Source: Flammeovirgaceae bacterium SG7u.111 (GTDB lineage: Bacteria; Bacteroidota; Bacteroidia; Cytophagales; Flammeovirgaceae). From it: a DNA stretch of 64,000 bases. Each line of letters starts with the position of its first letter. Positions within the stretch are counted from its first letter, which is position 1. The notes beneath the pieces were generated by a model. The model had not been told where the DNA came from, did not search any database, and saw nothing but the letters and a program-made list of their open reading frames with translations. The translations under genes were made by a program, and so were the position numbers. Shown piece after piece: positions 28,440 to 37,835 of the stretch. Location of the stretch: assembly GCA_034044135.1 (NCBI GenBank), contig CP139021.1, positions 6,486,001 to 6,550,000 of the forward strand, given 5' to 3'.

Positions 28440-31400
28440 TTAATTGAATACTGCATTTACTCCAAAAGTGAAAGAAGTAGGCACAGGTATCAGATCAAAA
28501 TTGGAGACTTCAGGATCAGCCCCTTGGTAATCTTTGCTTTTGATCCACATCAAATTTTCACCCATCACAAATACCCTCAAACTCTCCAAATGTATAGGTT
28601 GAAGCATGTTTGTTGGGAAGCTATATCCTAACTGAATATTCCTCAATTTGAAATAGGAAGTGTTGATATTGAAATAGTCAGAAGTACGGGTTTCATTATT
28701 GACATCCACTAGCGTAAGCATAGGTATATCCGAGTCCATATTTTGCGGAGTCCACGCATCCAACACTCCAGAGCCCATATTTTCCCTTACCCTCAAAAAG
28801 TTATTCCAGAAGATGTATGGTTCGAAACCAGATCTGCCCCCAACACCTGACCCGAAGACAGAAAAATCAAAGTTTTTGTAAGCAAGGTCTATCCTTATAC
28901 CGTATTCAAATCCAGGTAACGTAGTTCCCAAATAATCTTGGTCAAGAGCATTGATCACTCCATCGTTATTCAAATCCACATATTTGATTCGCCCAACTCC
29001 TGCTCCCACTTGTTCAGCATGGGCATCAACCTCTGCCTGATTTTGGAATAGGCCATCGGTTTTGTAACCAAAGATGGAAAGCTCGGACTGGCCTAAGATT
29101 GTTTTCTCGGAATTTCCAGGAAATGCAGTTCTTACTTCTTCAGGAAGCTGAGTGATTTTATCGCGATACCTGCTGAGATTTCCATTTATTCCGTAGCTAA
29201 TACCATTGTCTAATGTATTGCGATAATTCAAAACAAATTCCCAACCTTTATTGGTCTTGGTGGCACCGTTTACCCATTTTATTTTTCCTTCACCAACGGC
29301 AGATGCCAATGGTGGTTGTAACAAAATATCATAGGTTTCCCTAGTAAAATAATCAAAAGACCCAATCAATTTATCGTTCCAAAAACCAAATTCAACACCT
29401 ACATTCACCTCTTCGGTGGTTTCCCATTTCAGATCAGAGTTTGCACCCTGCACAGAAACAAAGCCAGAGGGGAGGCTTCCTGAGTTTACTCCTCCCAAAT
29501 CATAAGCAGTACCTACATTGAGCCACTGCCCTGGGAAGTCTACACCATTGTTAAAGCGAGTGCCATACCTAGGCTCGTACAAACCTAACCTTGCTACGTC
29601 TCCTATTTCTTGGTTACCTACTCTACCTACACCTGCCCTGAGCTTCAGGTTAGAAACCGCGGTCATGTTTTGCATAAATGGCTCATTGATCACCCTCCAA
29701 CCTACCGTGGCCGCAGGGAAGAAACCATATTTATTATCCTCTCCAAATCGAGAAGAACCATCTCTACGTAGGGTCACGGAAGCAAGGTACTTATCATCAA
29801 AAATATAATTAACCTTACCAAATTGAGCCAGCAACCTGCTGCCTGTTGCCCTACCAAAATTAGTATTTCTCCCTGTACCTGAACTTATGTAAAAGAAATC
29901 TTCTGTTTGTTGAGCAAAACCTTCTCGGTAGGCACCAAATTCTTCAGAGTCATTCCAAATAGCTTCTACACCCGCCAATACGTTAATCCTACTTCTTCCC
30001 AGCTCTACTTCGTACTGCAATGTATTTGACCAAGTTAAACCCAGAAAGTCACTATTAGTGCGGTTAAGGCTATTTACATCCCTACCCAAAAAACCTTCTT
30101 GAAAAGTGACGTTGATGTCTTTCATGGAAACATTGGAATAGTCAATACCTATATTTGACTTAAAAATTAAGTTTTCAATAGGTTCTATCTGTACATATGC
30201 ATTTGCAAAAAGAGATTTACGGTTGGTATTATCCCAACGGTTGATATATTGCATGTGCGCTGGATTGTTCCTATCAGAATAGCCCGCCCCAACTGGCCCA
30301 GCAAATTCTCCATCGGCAGTATATACAGGGATAGTTGGGGCAAGTGTGATCGCAAGGAATGGAACTGGAGCTCCTCCCAAGTCATTGGACTCCAATGTTT
30401 CATTAGAGGTCACAAACTGAGAGTTGACTCCAATTTTCACTTTGTCATCTAGAAACTTGGTGTTAGCATTGATACGAGCACTATACCTTTCATAACCCGT
30501 ATGCACCAACACACCCGAGTTGTTTACATAACCTAGGTTAATCAACAAACCACTTTTATCGTTTCCCGCTGTTAGGGTCAGGTCATTGGCAGTCACATAC
30601 CCTGTTTCATAAGTTGCATCTTGCCAATCGGTATCTCCAACAGGCACATTCGGATCGCCCCCTACAAATGGTTGTACCGTAACGCTATTTAGGACAGGGT
30701 TGTTGAAATCGTTATTCCAATCATAAGTGTATATAGCTGAATGCTCTGCTGGATCCGTACCATCATTAACCGAACCTTGCCAAAGCGCCCTACCTCTGTC
30801 TTCTGCGTTCAACATATCCAAACGTTGGGCTTTTGTGTTTTGGATGGAAAAGGTAGAGTTGAATGCAACACTAACTTTGTCACCGCTTTTCGAAATCCCA
30901 TCTTTGGTGGTAACGACAATCACTCCATTAGAAGCCCTTGAACCATAAATAGAAGCGGCTGAGGCATCTTTTAGTACTTGAACCGACTGGATGGTACTCG
31001 GGCTTAAACTTTGGAAAACCTCAGACCTTTTGGTAGGAACACCATCAATTACATACAGAGGATCGTTGTTGCCCAAGGTATTGACACCCCTGATAAGTAT
31101 TCGACTATTTCCTCCTGTTGGTGTACCCGTTTTTTCAACCAATAGTCCTGCTACTTGCCCTTGCAACGCTTGCATAGGATTGCCCGAAGAATTATTTTTG
31201 ATAGGCTTTAAGTCTACCACGGCAACCGCTCCTGTCACATCTACCTGCCGTTCTGCTGTATAGCCTGTTACCACAACCTCTTCTAGTTGGGAAATATCTT
31301 CTACCAAAGAGATATTAATCTCAGTTTGGCTACCAACTTCGACTTCTTGTGCTAGCATACCTACATAAGAAAAAACAAGTGTAGCTGAAGGATCGACCTG

Positions 31401-31583
31401 TAAGGCGAAGTTGCCATCAAGATCGGTCACAGTACCTCTGGCAGTACCTTTTACGAGTACAGATACTCCTGGGATAGGGCTTCCGTCATCGGCAGTCACT
31501 ACCCCTTTTACAGTAAATTGAGCCCATGCTAAAGGCGAAAGCGCCATAAGCATGAAATAAAGTAAGACTGATTTCATTTTCAT
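28440..31583 (-). CDS. susC: SusC/RagA-type TonB-dependent outer-membrane transporter
   Basis: A 1047 aa TonB-dependent transporter. After the signal peptide (MALSPLAWAQ) comes a carboxypeptidase-like domain (about 22-100, with GSPIPGVSVLVKGTARGTVT), then the TonB-box region QLEEVVVTGYTAER near 105. The plug (about 115-230) has RGVNTLGNNDPLYVIDGVP and ASAASIYGSRASNGVIVVTT. The 22-strand barrel ends in TSFTFGVNAVFN. It imports oligosaccharide across the outer membrane using energy from TonB, paired with the SusD downstream. Length and domain order fit the family. It starts 45 bases after the fructokinase stop. Confidence 0.94.
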   Translation of the reverse strand: MKMKSVLLYFMLMALSPLAWAQFTVKGVVTADDGSPIPGVSVLVKGTARGTVTDLDGNFALQVDPSATLVFSYVGMLAQEVEVGSQTEINISLVEDISQLEEVVVTGYTAERQVDVTGAVAVVDLKPIKNNSSGNPMQALQGQVAGLLVEKTGTPTGGNSRILIRGVNTLGNNDPLYVIDGVPTKRSEVFQSLSPSTIQSVQVLKDASAASIYGSRASNGVIVVTTKDGISKSGDKVSVAFNSTFSIQNTKAQRLDMLNAEDRGRALWQGSVNDGTDPAEHSAIYTYDWNNDFNNPVLNSVTVQPFVGGDPNVPVGDTDWQDATYETGYVTANDLTLTAGNDKSGLLINLGYVNNSGVLVHTGYERYSARINANTKFLDDKVKIGVNSQFVTSNETLESNDLGGAPVPFLAITLAPTIPVYTADGEFAGPVGAGYSDRNNPAHMQYINRWDNTNRKSLFANAYVQIEPIENLIFKSNIGIDYSNVSMKDINVTFQEGFLGRDVNSLNRTNSDFLGLTWSNTLQYEVELGRSRINVLAGVEAIWNDSEEFGAYREGFAQQTEDFFYISSGTGRNTNFGRATGSRLLAQFGKVNYIFDDKYLASVTLRRDGSSRFGEDNKYGFFPAATVGWRVINEPFMQNMTAVSNLKLRAGVGRVGNQEIGDVARLGLYEPRYGTRFNNGVDFPGQWLNVGTAYDLGGVNSGSLPSGFVSVQGANSDLKWETTEEVNVGVEFGFWNDKLIGSFDYFTRETYDILLQPPLASAVGEGKIKWVNGATKTNKGWEFVLNYRNTLDNGISYGINGNLSRYRDKITQLPEEVRTAFPGNSEKTILGQSELSIFGYKTDGLFQNQAEVDAHAEQVGAGVGRIKYVDLNNDGVINALDQDYLGTTLPGFEYGIRIDLAYKNFDFSVFGSGVGGRSGFEPYIFWNNFLRVRENMGSGVLDAWTPQNMDSDIPMLTLVDVNNETRTSDYFNINTSYFKLRNIQLGYSFPTNMLQPIHLESLRVFVMGENLMWIKSKDYQGADPEVSNFDLIPVPTSFTFGVNAVFN

Positions 31584-31628
31584 AAAGTTTATGTTAAAAA
31601 GAGATTCTAATGAGAGCTTATTTGTAGG

Positions 31629-32522
31629 TTACTCGTTCATCAAAGCGGTTATATCTTGCTCTTTGATGAGAGGGTTTGCACCCTTGAAAGTAGAGACTAC
31701 AGCACCAACAGCACATGCAAACTGAAGGCGTTCATAAGGGTATTTTTGTTCCATCCATTTGGTGATATAGGATGCCAGAAAAGCATCGCCTGCACCAATA
31801 GTATCTTCCACCTCTACAGGAAATCCATATTGTTTGTAGATTTGTCCGTCTTCCAAAAGCCAAGCGCCTTTTTCCCCACGAGTAAGGCAGATGGTATTTA
31901 TGCTGAATTGTTGTTGTAAAAAAAGGAGCTGTTCTTCTTCTTTGCCAAAAAAATCTAGCCAACTACACAAAAGTGAAAGTTCATCGTCATTGACCTTTAC
32001 CAAATCGGCTTTTGCCAATACCTGTTGGATGAATTCCTTCTCATAAAATGGACTGCGAAGATTCACATCAAAAATGTTGAACTTGGATACTTCCAAAAAA
32101 GCAAGGAGCGATTGCCGCGTTACTTCATCTCGACTGGCTAGGCTACCAAAAACAAAAGCATCGGCTTCTTTCACTAGTTGTAAGTTTTCTTCGGTTACTT
32201 CAATGAAATCCCATGCGCAAGGCGTGTCAAATACATATTTCACATTTTGCCGATCATCGGCAATTACTTGGACTTTGCAGGTATCATGAAAAGGATCGAC
32301 TTGCAAAAAAGTGGTATCAAGAAATCGGCCATTAAGATAATTTTCAAGCTCTTTTCCAAGTGGATCGAGCCCTACTCTGCTTATTAGAGAGACACGTGTA
32401 CCAAGGTTTTGCAAATGGGAAGCCACGTTCATAGGGGCACCTCCTGGCGTTCTTCCTTCAGGTGCAACGTCCCATAAAACTTCACCAAAGCATACAATAT
32501 TCCCATATAGGCTATTTTTCAT
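31629..32522 (-). CDS. PfkB family carbohydrate kinase, probably fructokinase
   Basis: A 297 aa ribokinase-fold sugar kinase. The N-terminal CFGEVLWDVAPEGRTPGGAP with the GGAPMNVASHL sugar-binding loop and the C-terminal DTIGAGDAFLASYI, which carries the catalytic Asp and the anion hole, define PfkB. In this gene set the substrate is almost certainly fructose, making fructose 6-phosphate in the cytoplasm. It lies between the MFS porter gene (16 bases upstream) and SusC, inside the fructan PUL. Confidence 0.9.
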   Translation of the reverse strand: MKNSLYGNIVCFGEVLWDVAPEGRTPGGAPMNVASHLQNLGTRVSLISRVGLDPLGKELENYLNGRFLDTTFLQVDPFHDTCKVQVIADDRQNVKYVFDTPCAWDFIEVTEENLQLVKEADAFVFGSLASRDEVTRQSLLAFLEVSKFNIFDVNLRSPFYEKEFIQQVLAKADLVKVNDDELSLLCSWLDFFGKEEEQLLFLQQQFSINTICLTRGEKGAWLLEDGQIYKQYGFPVEVEDTIGAGDAFLASYITKWMEQKYPYERLQFACAVGAVVSTFKGANPLIKEQDITALMNE

Positions 32523-32538
32523 CGTAAAAAATTTTAGG

Positions 32539-33906
32539 TTAAAAATTTTGTCCTACCACTATTGCTGGCTCTTCCTCTTGTTCTGTAATTCCCAGCTCCA
32601 GTTGTTCAAGGGATTTCCCCTTGGTTTCGGGCATGAGTTTCCAAACAAAAAGGAGTTGCAATACCATCATGAAAGAAAAAATAAGAAAGGTATTCCCCCC
32701 TCCTAGTGTACTGGCAATGTAGGGGAAGGAAAAGGCAATGATGGCGGCAAAAAACCAATGGGTAAAACTTCCCAATGACTGCCCTTTGGCCCGCACTTGG
32801 TTGGGAAATATTTCCGAAATAAATACCCATATAACAGCTCCTTGCGAAAAGGCAAAAAAAGCGATGAAGGCGAATAGGTAAATAGGAACAGCTATGCCAA
32901 ATGTTTGAGTGTAAAAGGCATGTGCAACCAAAGCTAGCGTCACAATCAGCCCTACAGAACCTACATACATAAGTTTTTTCCTACCGTATCTGTCGATCAG
33001 GTTCAGCCCGATTAGGGTAAATACGAAGTTGACGGCACCCATGCCTGCAGAGGAAAGCAAAGCCGATTTCGTCCCTAAACCAGCCATTTCAAATATTCGG
33101 GGGGCGTAGTAAATAATAGCGTTGATTCCTGAAAATTGGTTGAAAGTGGCAAATAGTACTGCTAGAGTAATGGGAAGTGAATATTTTTTCGAGAAGAATT
33201 TTTCTCTGTGATTGGCTATTTCATGGTATTTGGAAGTTAAGATTGCCCGAACTTGCTCCTCCGAAGTTGCGCTATCTATGATTTCTAGCGTCAGCTTTGC
33301 TTCTTCCACTTTTCCTTTCTTCACTATCAACCAACGAGGACTTTCTGGCACAAAAAGGATGGAAACAAGAAATGCAAATGCAGGGAAAACTTCTACTCCT
33401 AACATCCATCTCCAAACTCCATTTCCTCCACCACCTATTAGATAATTGGAGAAGTAAGCGATAAGGATTCCAAAAACGATATTGAACTGGAAAAGAGCTA
33501 CTAATTTGCCTCTTTTATTTGCGGGGGAAATTTCTGAAATATACATGGGGGCCGTAACAGAAGAAGCGCCTACTCCCAGCCCACCTAAAAACCGGAAGGC
33601 TAAAAAAGAGTACCAATCAAAAGCTAAGGCTGAGCCTAAAGCTGAAATGAAATACAATGCCGCAATCCAAAACAAGGTTGGTTTTCTTCCTAATGTATCA
33701 GAAGGTATTCCTCCGAGCATAGCTCCTATTACAGTGCCTATTAAAGCGATTGAAACAGTGAGCCCATGCTCGAATGCGGTGAGTTCCCATACTTTTTGGA
33801 TTGCTTTTTCCGCTCCTGATATTACTGCCGTGTCGAAGCCAAATAAGAAGCCACCAAGGGCTACGGTTATTGACCATAATAATACTTTTCCACTTTTCAT
33901 TTTCAT
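32539..33906 (-). CDS. MFS sugar porter, probably fructose/H+ symporter
   Basis: A 455 aa inner-membrane transporter with about 12 helices. Sugar-porter signatures are all present: GFLFGFDTAVISGAEKAI in helix 1, DTLGRKPTLFW after helix 2, VPESPRWLIVKKGK at the end of the first half, DRYGRKKLMYVG in the second half, and PETKGKSLEQLE at the end. It should bring monosaccharide released in the periplasm into the cytoplasm for the PfkB kinase encoded next. It is the first gene of the minus-strand fructan operon, 195 bases downstream of the sensor gene. Confidence 0.9.
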   Translation of the reverse strand: MKMKSGKVLLWSITVALGGFLFGFDTAVISGAEKAIQKVWELTAFEHGLTVSIALIGTVIGAMLGGIPSDTLGRKPTLFWIAALYFISALGSALAFDWYSFLAFRFLGGLGVGASSVTAPMYISEISPANKRGKLVALFQFNIVFGILIAYFSNYLIGGGGNGVWRWMLGVEVFPAFAFLVSILFVPESPRWLIVKKGKVEEAKLTLEIIDSATSEEQVRAILTSKYHEIANHREKFFSKKYSLPITLAVLFATFNQFSGINAIIYYAPRIFEMAGLGTKSALLSSAGMGAVNFVFTLIGLNLIDRYGRKKLMYVGSVGLIVTLALVAHAFYTQTFGIAVPIYLFAFIAFFAFSQGAVIWVFISEIFPNQVRAKGQSLGSFTHWFFAAIIAFSFPYIASTLGGGNTFLIFSFMMVLQLLFVWKLMPETKGKSLEQLELGITEQEEEPAIVVGQNF

Positions 33907-34051
33907 ACATGTTTTTGATCGTATCCAAAGGTAATTGGAGCATTACCCGAAACGATTTACACATGTATCAAAATGTTTCAATCTTGTACCATAAAAATAA
34001 AATTACGTACAATTAATTTATAATCAACCTATTACAAACAAAATACAGACC

Positions 34052-34066
34052 CTTTCAGTCTGAAAG
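34052..34066. promoter_or_regulatory. Inverted repeat, candidate operator for the fructan operon
   Basis: CTTTCA-GTC-TGAAAG is a perfect 6-3-6 inverted repeat in the 195-base gap between the sensor/regulator gene and the MFS porter gene. The same gap has near-repeats of TTGTATCA / TGTATCAAAATG. This is where the AraC domain of the hybrid regulator would be expected to bind; the assignment is inference. Confidence 0.35.
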
Positions 34067-34101
34067 CTTTTAGATTTTGTATCACCACTTTCGAAATTGT
34101 A

Positions 34102-36900
34102 TCAGGATTTGGGTAGCTTCTTATTTTTCAAGAACTCCGAAGGGGAAACATGGTACTTGGTCTTGAAGGCAGTGGAGAAATAGGCAGGAGAAGAGAAGCC
34201 AACTTGGTAGGCAACCTCAGCTATTGTCATGTCATTTTCCAGAATTAAAACCCTTGCTTTCTTCAACCTCACCGATTTTATATAGTCATTTATCCCGACT
34301 CCCATCAAGGCTGTTATTTTTCTATAAAGTTGTACCCTAGAAAGCCCCAACTCTTCTGCAATCTCGTTCGCTCCATAATCGGCATTGCCCAGATTTTCTT
34401 CTACTATCGCTTTAAAGTGGTTGATAAATTTTTTATCTATAGAATTCCCAGCATTTATAATTTCAGTTGCAGGTAACTCATGGGAATATTTACCTTTGAG
34501 CAACTCCCTCGTTTTGATGATATTTCGGATATTTTCCAAGAGATACTGGATACTGAATGGTTTTACGATGTAGGCGTCCGCCCCAGTCTGAACTCCTTCA
34601 ATTTTTTGCTCGGTTGTGCTTTTGGCTGTAAGCAAGATGATAGGGATATGAGAAGTTCTTATATCATTCTTTAAGGTTTTGGTAATGGCTAGCCCATTCA
34701 TTTTCGGAATCATTATATCGCAGATAATTAAATCGGGAATCTTATCATAGGCTTTATCCAGACCTATTTTTCCATCTGCTGCTTCAAAAACCTCATACGT
34801 CTCCTTCAGCTTATCAGTTAATAAGTCACGGAGTTCATCATTGTCTTCAATAATGAGCAAAGAATAACTCCTCTGCTTTTTAGTGCCTTTTTCTGGTTCT
34901 TTTAGAGAAACAAGCTCAGAAGTTTCTACAAAAAGCTTTAACCCTGTTTGCTGGGTATTGTGGATGCCTTCATCGGAAAGCTGGTTAGAAGAAAAGTGGT
35001 TTTTTCCAAGTGGCAATGCAACTTCAAAGCGAGTGCCTTTACCTTTTTCACTTGTCACGCTTATTTCTCCATGATGCAGCTTTATAATTTCTTTGGAAAG
35101 AGAAAGCCCTAAACCGATACCGAAAGTTTCATAATTATTCCCCTTATAAAACCGATCGAATGCATGCTCTACATGTTCTTTGGACATTCCCCTCCCGCTG
35201 TCTTCTATTACCAAGACCACATTGTTTTCCAGAGCTTTCTCTTCAATACCAACCCTTATATAGCCACCTTCCTTGGTAAACTTAAAAGCATTGGAAAGCA
35301 GGTTGAATAATACCTTATCTAGCATTCCTAAGTCGAACCATACCTCAAGATTGTTGATGTTCGAGCTTAAGTAAAAATCGATTTGTTGCTTGGTAGCCAA
35401 GTTTTCAAATTCGACCATGATATCCTTTACAAACTTCACAATATCATGTTTGGAAGCCCAAATATCCATTTTGTTGTTCTCGATTTTTCGGAAATCCATC
35501 AACTGATTAACCAAACGGAGCAATCGGGCGGCATTTCGGTTGATAAGGTCTAAATCTTTCTTGAATTTTTTGGAATAGGAAGATGTAAACTCTTGCATCT
35601 CTTCTACCGAAGCCATTACCAATGTTAAAGGCGTTCTAAACTCGTGAGAGATGTTGGTAAAAAACTTAAACTTAGCTTGTGTTGCTTCTCCAGCTTCTTT
35701 TGCTATTGCCTCAATCTGGTTTCTCTGGTTAATAATTTCCTCATTCTTCGATTTGAGGTTTCGATTGACCTGTTGTTTTTCTTTTAGAGAGTACAAAATA
35801 TAAAAACCAAAAAGCAGAGAGCAAGTAAGGCTTGCCAGTAAGATGTACATAAGTACTTGCTGGTTTTGGTAGATCTCTAACTGATTTTTGATGTGATTTT
35901 CCTGCCTTACTATGTCTTTTTGCTGGGAGAGAATTCTATCTGTTTGTTGCTTCATTACTTTAATGTTCCCCTTATTTATTAAAGTAGTCTGCAGAATATT
36001 TTCTTTGTTTACAGTTTTCCCACTTAAGATATCCATGGCAATTTGTATGGCCTGCTCACCTCCGGTAGGATATAAAAATGTGGCATCCAAAATACCATCG
36101 CTCACAAACTGTAAGCCTGCCTTAGGTCCAGGCAAACCATCTATCCCCACAAAATAAAAATCATCTTCTCTTCCGTAGTCCTTACATACATCGTACGCTC
36201 CTAAACCCATAATATCGTTATGCGCAAATATCAGATCTGCACCTGCTATTTGTTCTAGAACGGCGGGAAAAACATTCCGGACCGTATCTACTTCCCATTT
36301 CCCCTCGACTTTTTCTATAATTTCGACATTGGGAAATTCACTTAACGACTCCGTAAACCCCCTGTGCCTTTCTACAGCGGGAGTAGAGCCCGGTAAGCCC
36401 CATATTTCAATGATTTTACCATTTCCTTTCAGAAGCTCACCAATATATTTTCCAGCAATTTTCCCTATTTCATAGTTATCCGCCCCTATATAAGCTGTGT
36501 AAAAATTAGAACTCGTTTTCCGGTCAATCACAATCACTGGAATACCCTGATGGAAAATTTCATCTATAATTGGTGTTATAGGCTCTGCCTCGTTGGGAGA
36601 GATAATCAGAAGGTCTATACCTGCCTTTAGCAGTTCTTCAATTTGGGCAAGTTGTTTTTCGCTACTATTTTCCGCATCTTTTATAATGAGCTCTGCATTT
36701 GGATGAAATGAGATTTCCCTTTTCATATCTTCATGCATAGTCCTCCGCCAAGTATCGGCACCTGTGCATTGTGAAAAGCCTATCGTATAGGAAATCTTTT
36801 GACCTTGTTCCCTACAGGCTTGCAAAGACAATATAATTACGATCCAAAATATTGGATATAGCTTTCCTAAAAGAAATACACTCCCCTTTTCTTTTCTCAT
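34102..36900 (-). CDS. Hybrid two-component system regulator with periplasmic sugar-binding domain (fructose sensor type)
   Basis: A 932 aa one-protein signalling system. The leader (IFWIVIILSLQAC) is followed by a type I periplasmic binding protein domain (about 33-310, opening ISYTIGFSQCTGADTWRR). Then come a membrane helix (about 349-371), the HisKA site FFTNISHEFRTPLTLV near 418, an HATPase with NLLSNAFKFT and GIGLGLSLSKEI, and a receiver domain with phospho-Asp in LIICDIMIPKMNG near 737. A C-terminal AraC DNA-binding domain (MTIAEVAYQVGFSSPAYF) ends the protein. The order matches BT1754 of Bacteroides thetaiotaomicron, which senses fructose and controls a fructan PUL. It should activate the genes downstream. 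Confidence 0.93.
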   Translation of the reverse strand: MRKEKGSVFLLGKLYPIFWIVIILSLQACREQGQKISYTIGFSQCTGADTWRRTMHEDMKREISFHPNAELIIKDAENSSEKQLAQIEELLKAGIDLLIISPNEAEPITPIIDEIFHQGIPVIVIDRKTSSNFYTAYIGADNYEIGKIAGKYIGELLKGNGKIIEIWGLPGSTPAVERHRGFTESLSEFPNVEIIEKVEGKWEVDTVRNVFPAVLEQIAGADLIFAHNDIMGLGAYDVCKDYGREDDFYFVGIDGLPGPKAGLQFVSDGILDATFLYPTGGEQAIQIAMDILSGKTVNKENILQTTLINKGNIKVMKQQTDRILSQQKDIVRQENHIKNQLEIYQNQQVLMYILLASLTCSLLFGFYILYSLKEKQQVNRNLKSKNEEIINQRNQIEAIAKEAGEATQAKFKFFTNISHEFRTPLTLVMASVEEMQEFTSSYSKKFKKDLDLINRNAARLLRLVNQLMDFRKIENNKMDIWASKHDIVKFVKDIMVEFENLATKQQIDFYLSSNINNLEVWFDLGMLDKVLFNLLSNAFKFTKEGGYIRVGIEEKALENNVVLVIEDSGRGMSKEHVEHAFDRFYKGNNYETFGIGLGLSLSKEIIKLHHGEISVTSEKGKGTRFEVALPLGKNHFSSNQLSDEGIHNTQQTGLKLFVETSELVSLKEPEKGTKKQRSYSLLIIEDNDELRDLLTDKLKETYEVFEAADGKIGLDKAYDKIPDLIICDIMIPKMNGLAITKTLKNDIRTSHIPIILLTAKSTTEQKIEGVQTGADAYIVKPFSIQYLLENIRNIIKTRELLKGKYSHELPATEIINAGNSIDKKFINHFKAIVEENLGNADYGANEIAEELGLSRVQLYRKITALMGVGINDYIKSVRLKKARVLILENDMTIAEVAYQVGFSSPAYFSTAFKTKYHVSPSEFLKNKKLPKS

Positions 36901-36966
36901 ATATTTTCAAGTTCATAATTACTACCCTCTAATTTACTAAAAATACGATAGGATTCTTGCTTGTAA

Positions 36967-37194
36967 AACCAGTCTGCTACTTCCTGTTGCAGAAATAAGC
37001 CCAAACCTGATAAAAAGCAATTCGTTGAAACCGACAATGAATTAATAGCTTTTTTTGCGGGTAAACATGAAAGTAAAAGCAGCCAAGAACTAGAGCATAT
37101 ACTTAAAAACAAAAGTAAATACACACCGGAAATAATTGAGGCAATAGAAAAAACTTTAGTGATGAAAAAGAACACATCTTCACAAAACAAGTAG
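36967..37194 (+). pseudogene. 3' remnant of a gene with no start, ending like the gene at 22588
   Basis: A 75-codon open stretch on the plus strand without a start codon reads KPDKKQFVETDNELIAFFAG, then SSQELEHILKNKSKYTPEII, EAIEKTLVMKKNTSSQNK, stop. The middle resembles short helical repeats of Bacteroidota membrane proteins (EL..IL.N...YTPE...A). The last seven codons, the stop and the next bases match the end of the membrane protein gene at 22588-23127. It is a truncated gene, convergent with DinB. Part of the sequence from 36897 to 36992 also reads plausibly on the minus strand (WFYKQESYRIFSKLEGSNYE), so the area may be a mosaic of fragments. Confidence 0.5.
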
Positions 37195-37201
37195 AAAAAG
37201 C

Positions 37202-37783
37202 TTACACCACCTCAGGCTTTTTAGCAGATTCCTCATACTCGCTAAGCATTTGAAATGCCTGAGCGATGTGCCGCTGATTGTGGTAGATCACTATACGGAA
37301 AGTATCCCCAAGCTTGAGCGTTAAATATTTGGTGATGCTCATCCCTGTGATGGTCTTGTTTAGGCTTACTTTCCTTGCCCTTCCGAGTAAATCCAGCAGC
37401 CTTTTTTGCTGGTCTATGAATTGCTCAATAACGGTTTTGTCAAGCTTGCTGCCTATCGGATCATTTTCCTTCAAGGTTTTCATCTTTTTCACATTTTCCT
37501 TCGCGCTTAGCATGTTGGCAAAATAATTCCCCAGCCACCTACTTTTAAAATACGCCTCAGGAGTTTTATGCGGAGTTTGGGCTATTTGCAGGCTGATCTC
37601 GGGTAGGTAATACGCTCCATAAATGTTCAAATGCTCGATGCACTCTAAGGCATTCCATTTTTTCGGGTTGCTTTTCCAGTTCAATTTTTCCACAGAAAGT
37701 TGGCACAATTGCTCAGCTTTGTTCAAGTTTTGCATTGTCCTTTTTATCAAATCTTCAATAAGTATTTCCGTTTTTATGTTCAT
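37202..37783 (-). CDS. DinB family protein (DinB-like helical bundle)
   Basis: A 193 aa protein from the ATG at 37783; a TTG at 37834 would add 17 unlikely residues. The four-helix DinB fold is suggested by LNWKSNPKKWNALECIEHLN near residue 37, with His in the usual first metal-ligand place, and by YHNQRHIAQAFQMLSE near 170, which supplies further His. Such proteins often act as thiol-dependent transferases with mycothiol or bacillithiol, or are of unknown role. It lies 52 bases after a Crp-family regulator gene on the same strand and probably forms an operon with it. Confidence 0.8.
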   Translation of the reverse strand: MNIKTEILIEDLIKRTMQNLNKAEQLCQLSVEKLNWKSNPKKWNALECIEHLNIYGAYYLPEISLQIAQTPHKTPEAYFKSRWLGNYFANMLSAKENVKKMKTLKENDPIGSKLDKTVIEQFIDQQKRLLDLLGRARKVSLNKTITGMSITKYLTLKLGDTFRIVIYHNQRHIAQAFQMLSEYEESAKKPEVV

Positions 37784-37835
37784 CGTTTTTTTCTTCAAAG
37801 ATGGGGGAGTTCTCTGCCATTTTCCTTGATCCAAA

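Noticed and set aside
36897-37190. A 97-residue minus-strand frame overlapping the start of the hybrid regulator by ATGA.
   Set aside because: Its first two thirds are the antisense of a better plus-strand coding remnant (36967-37194) and are low-complexity. Only the last 30 residues look protein-like, so I treat it as a fragment, not a gene.
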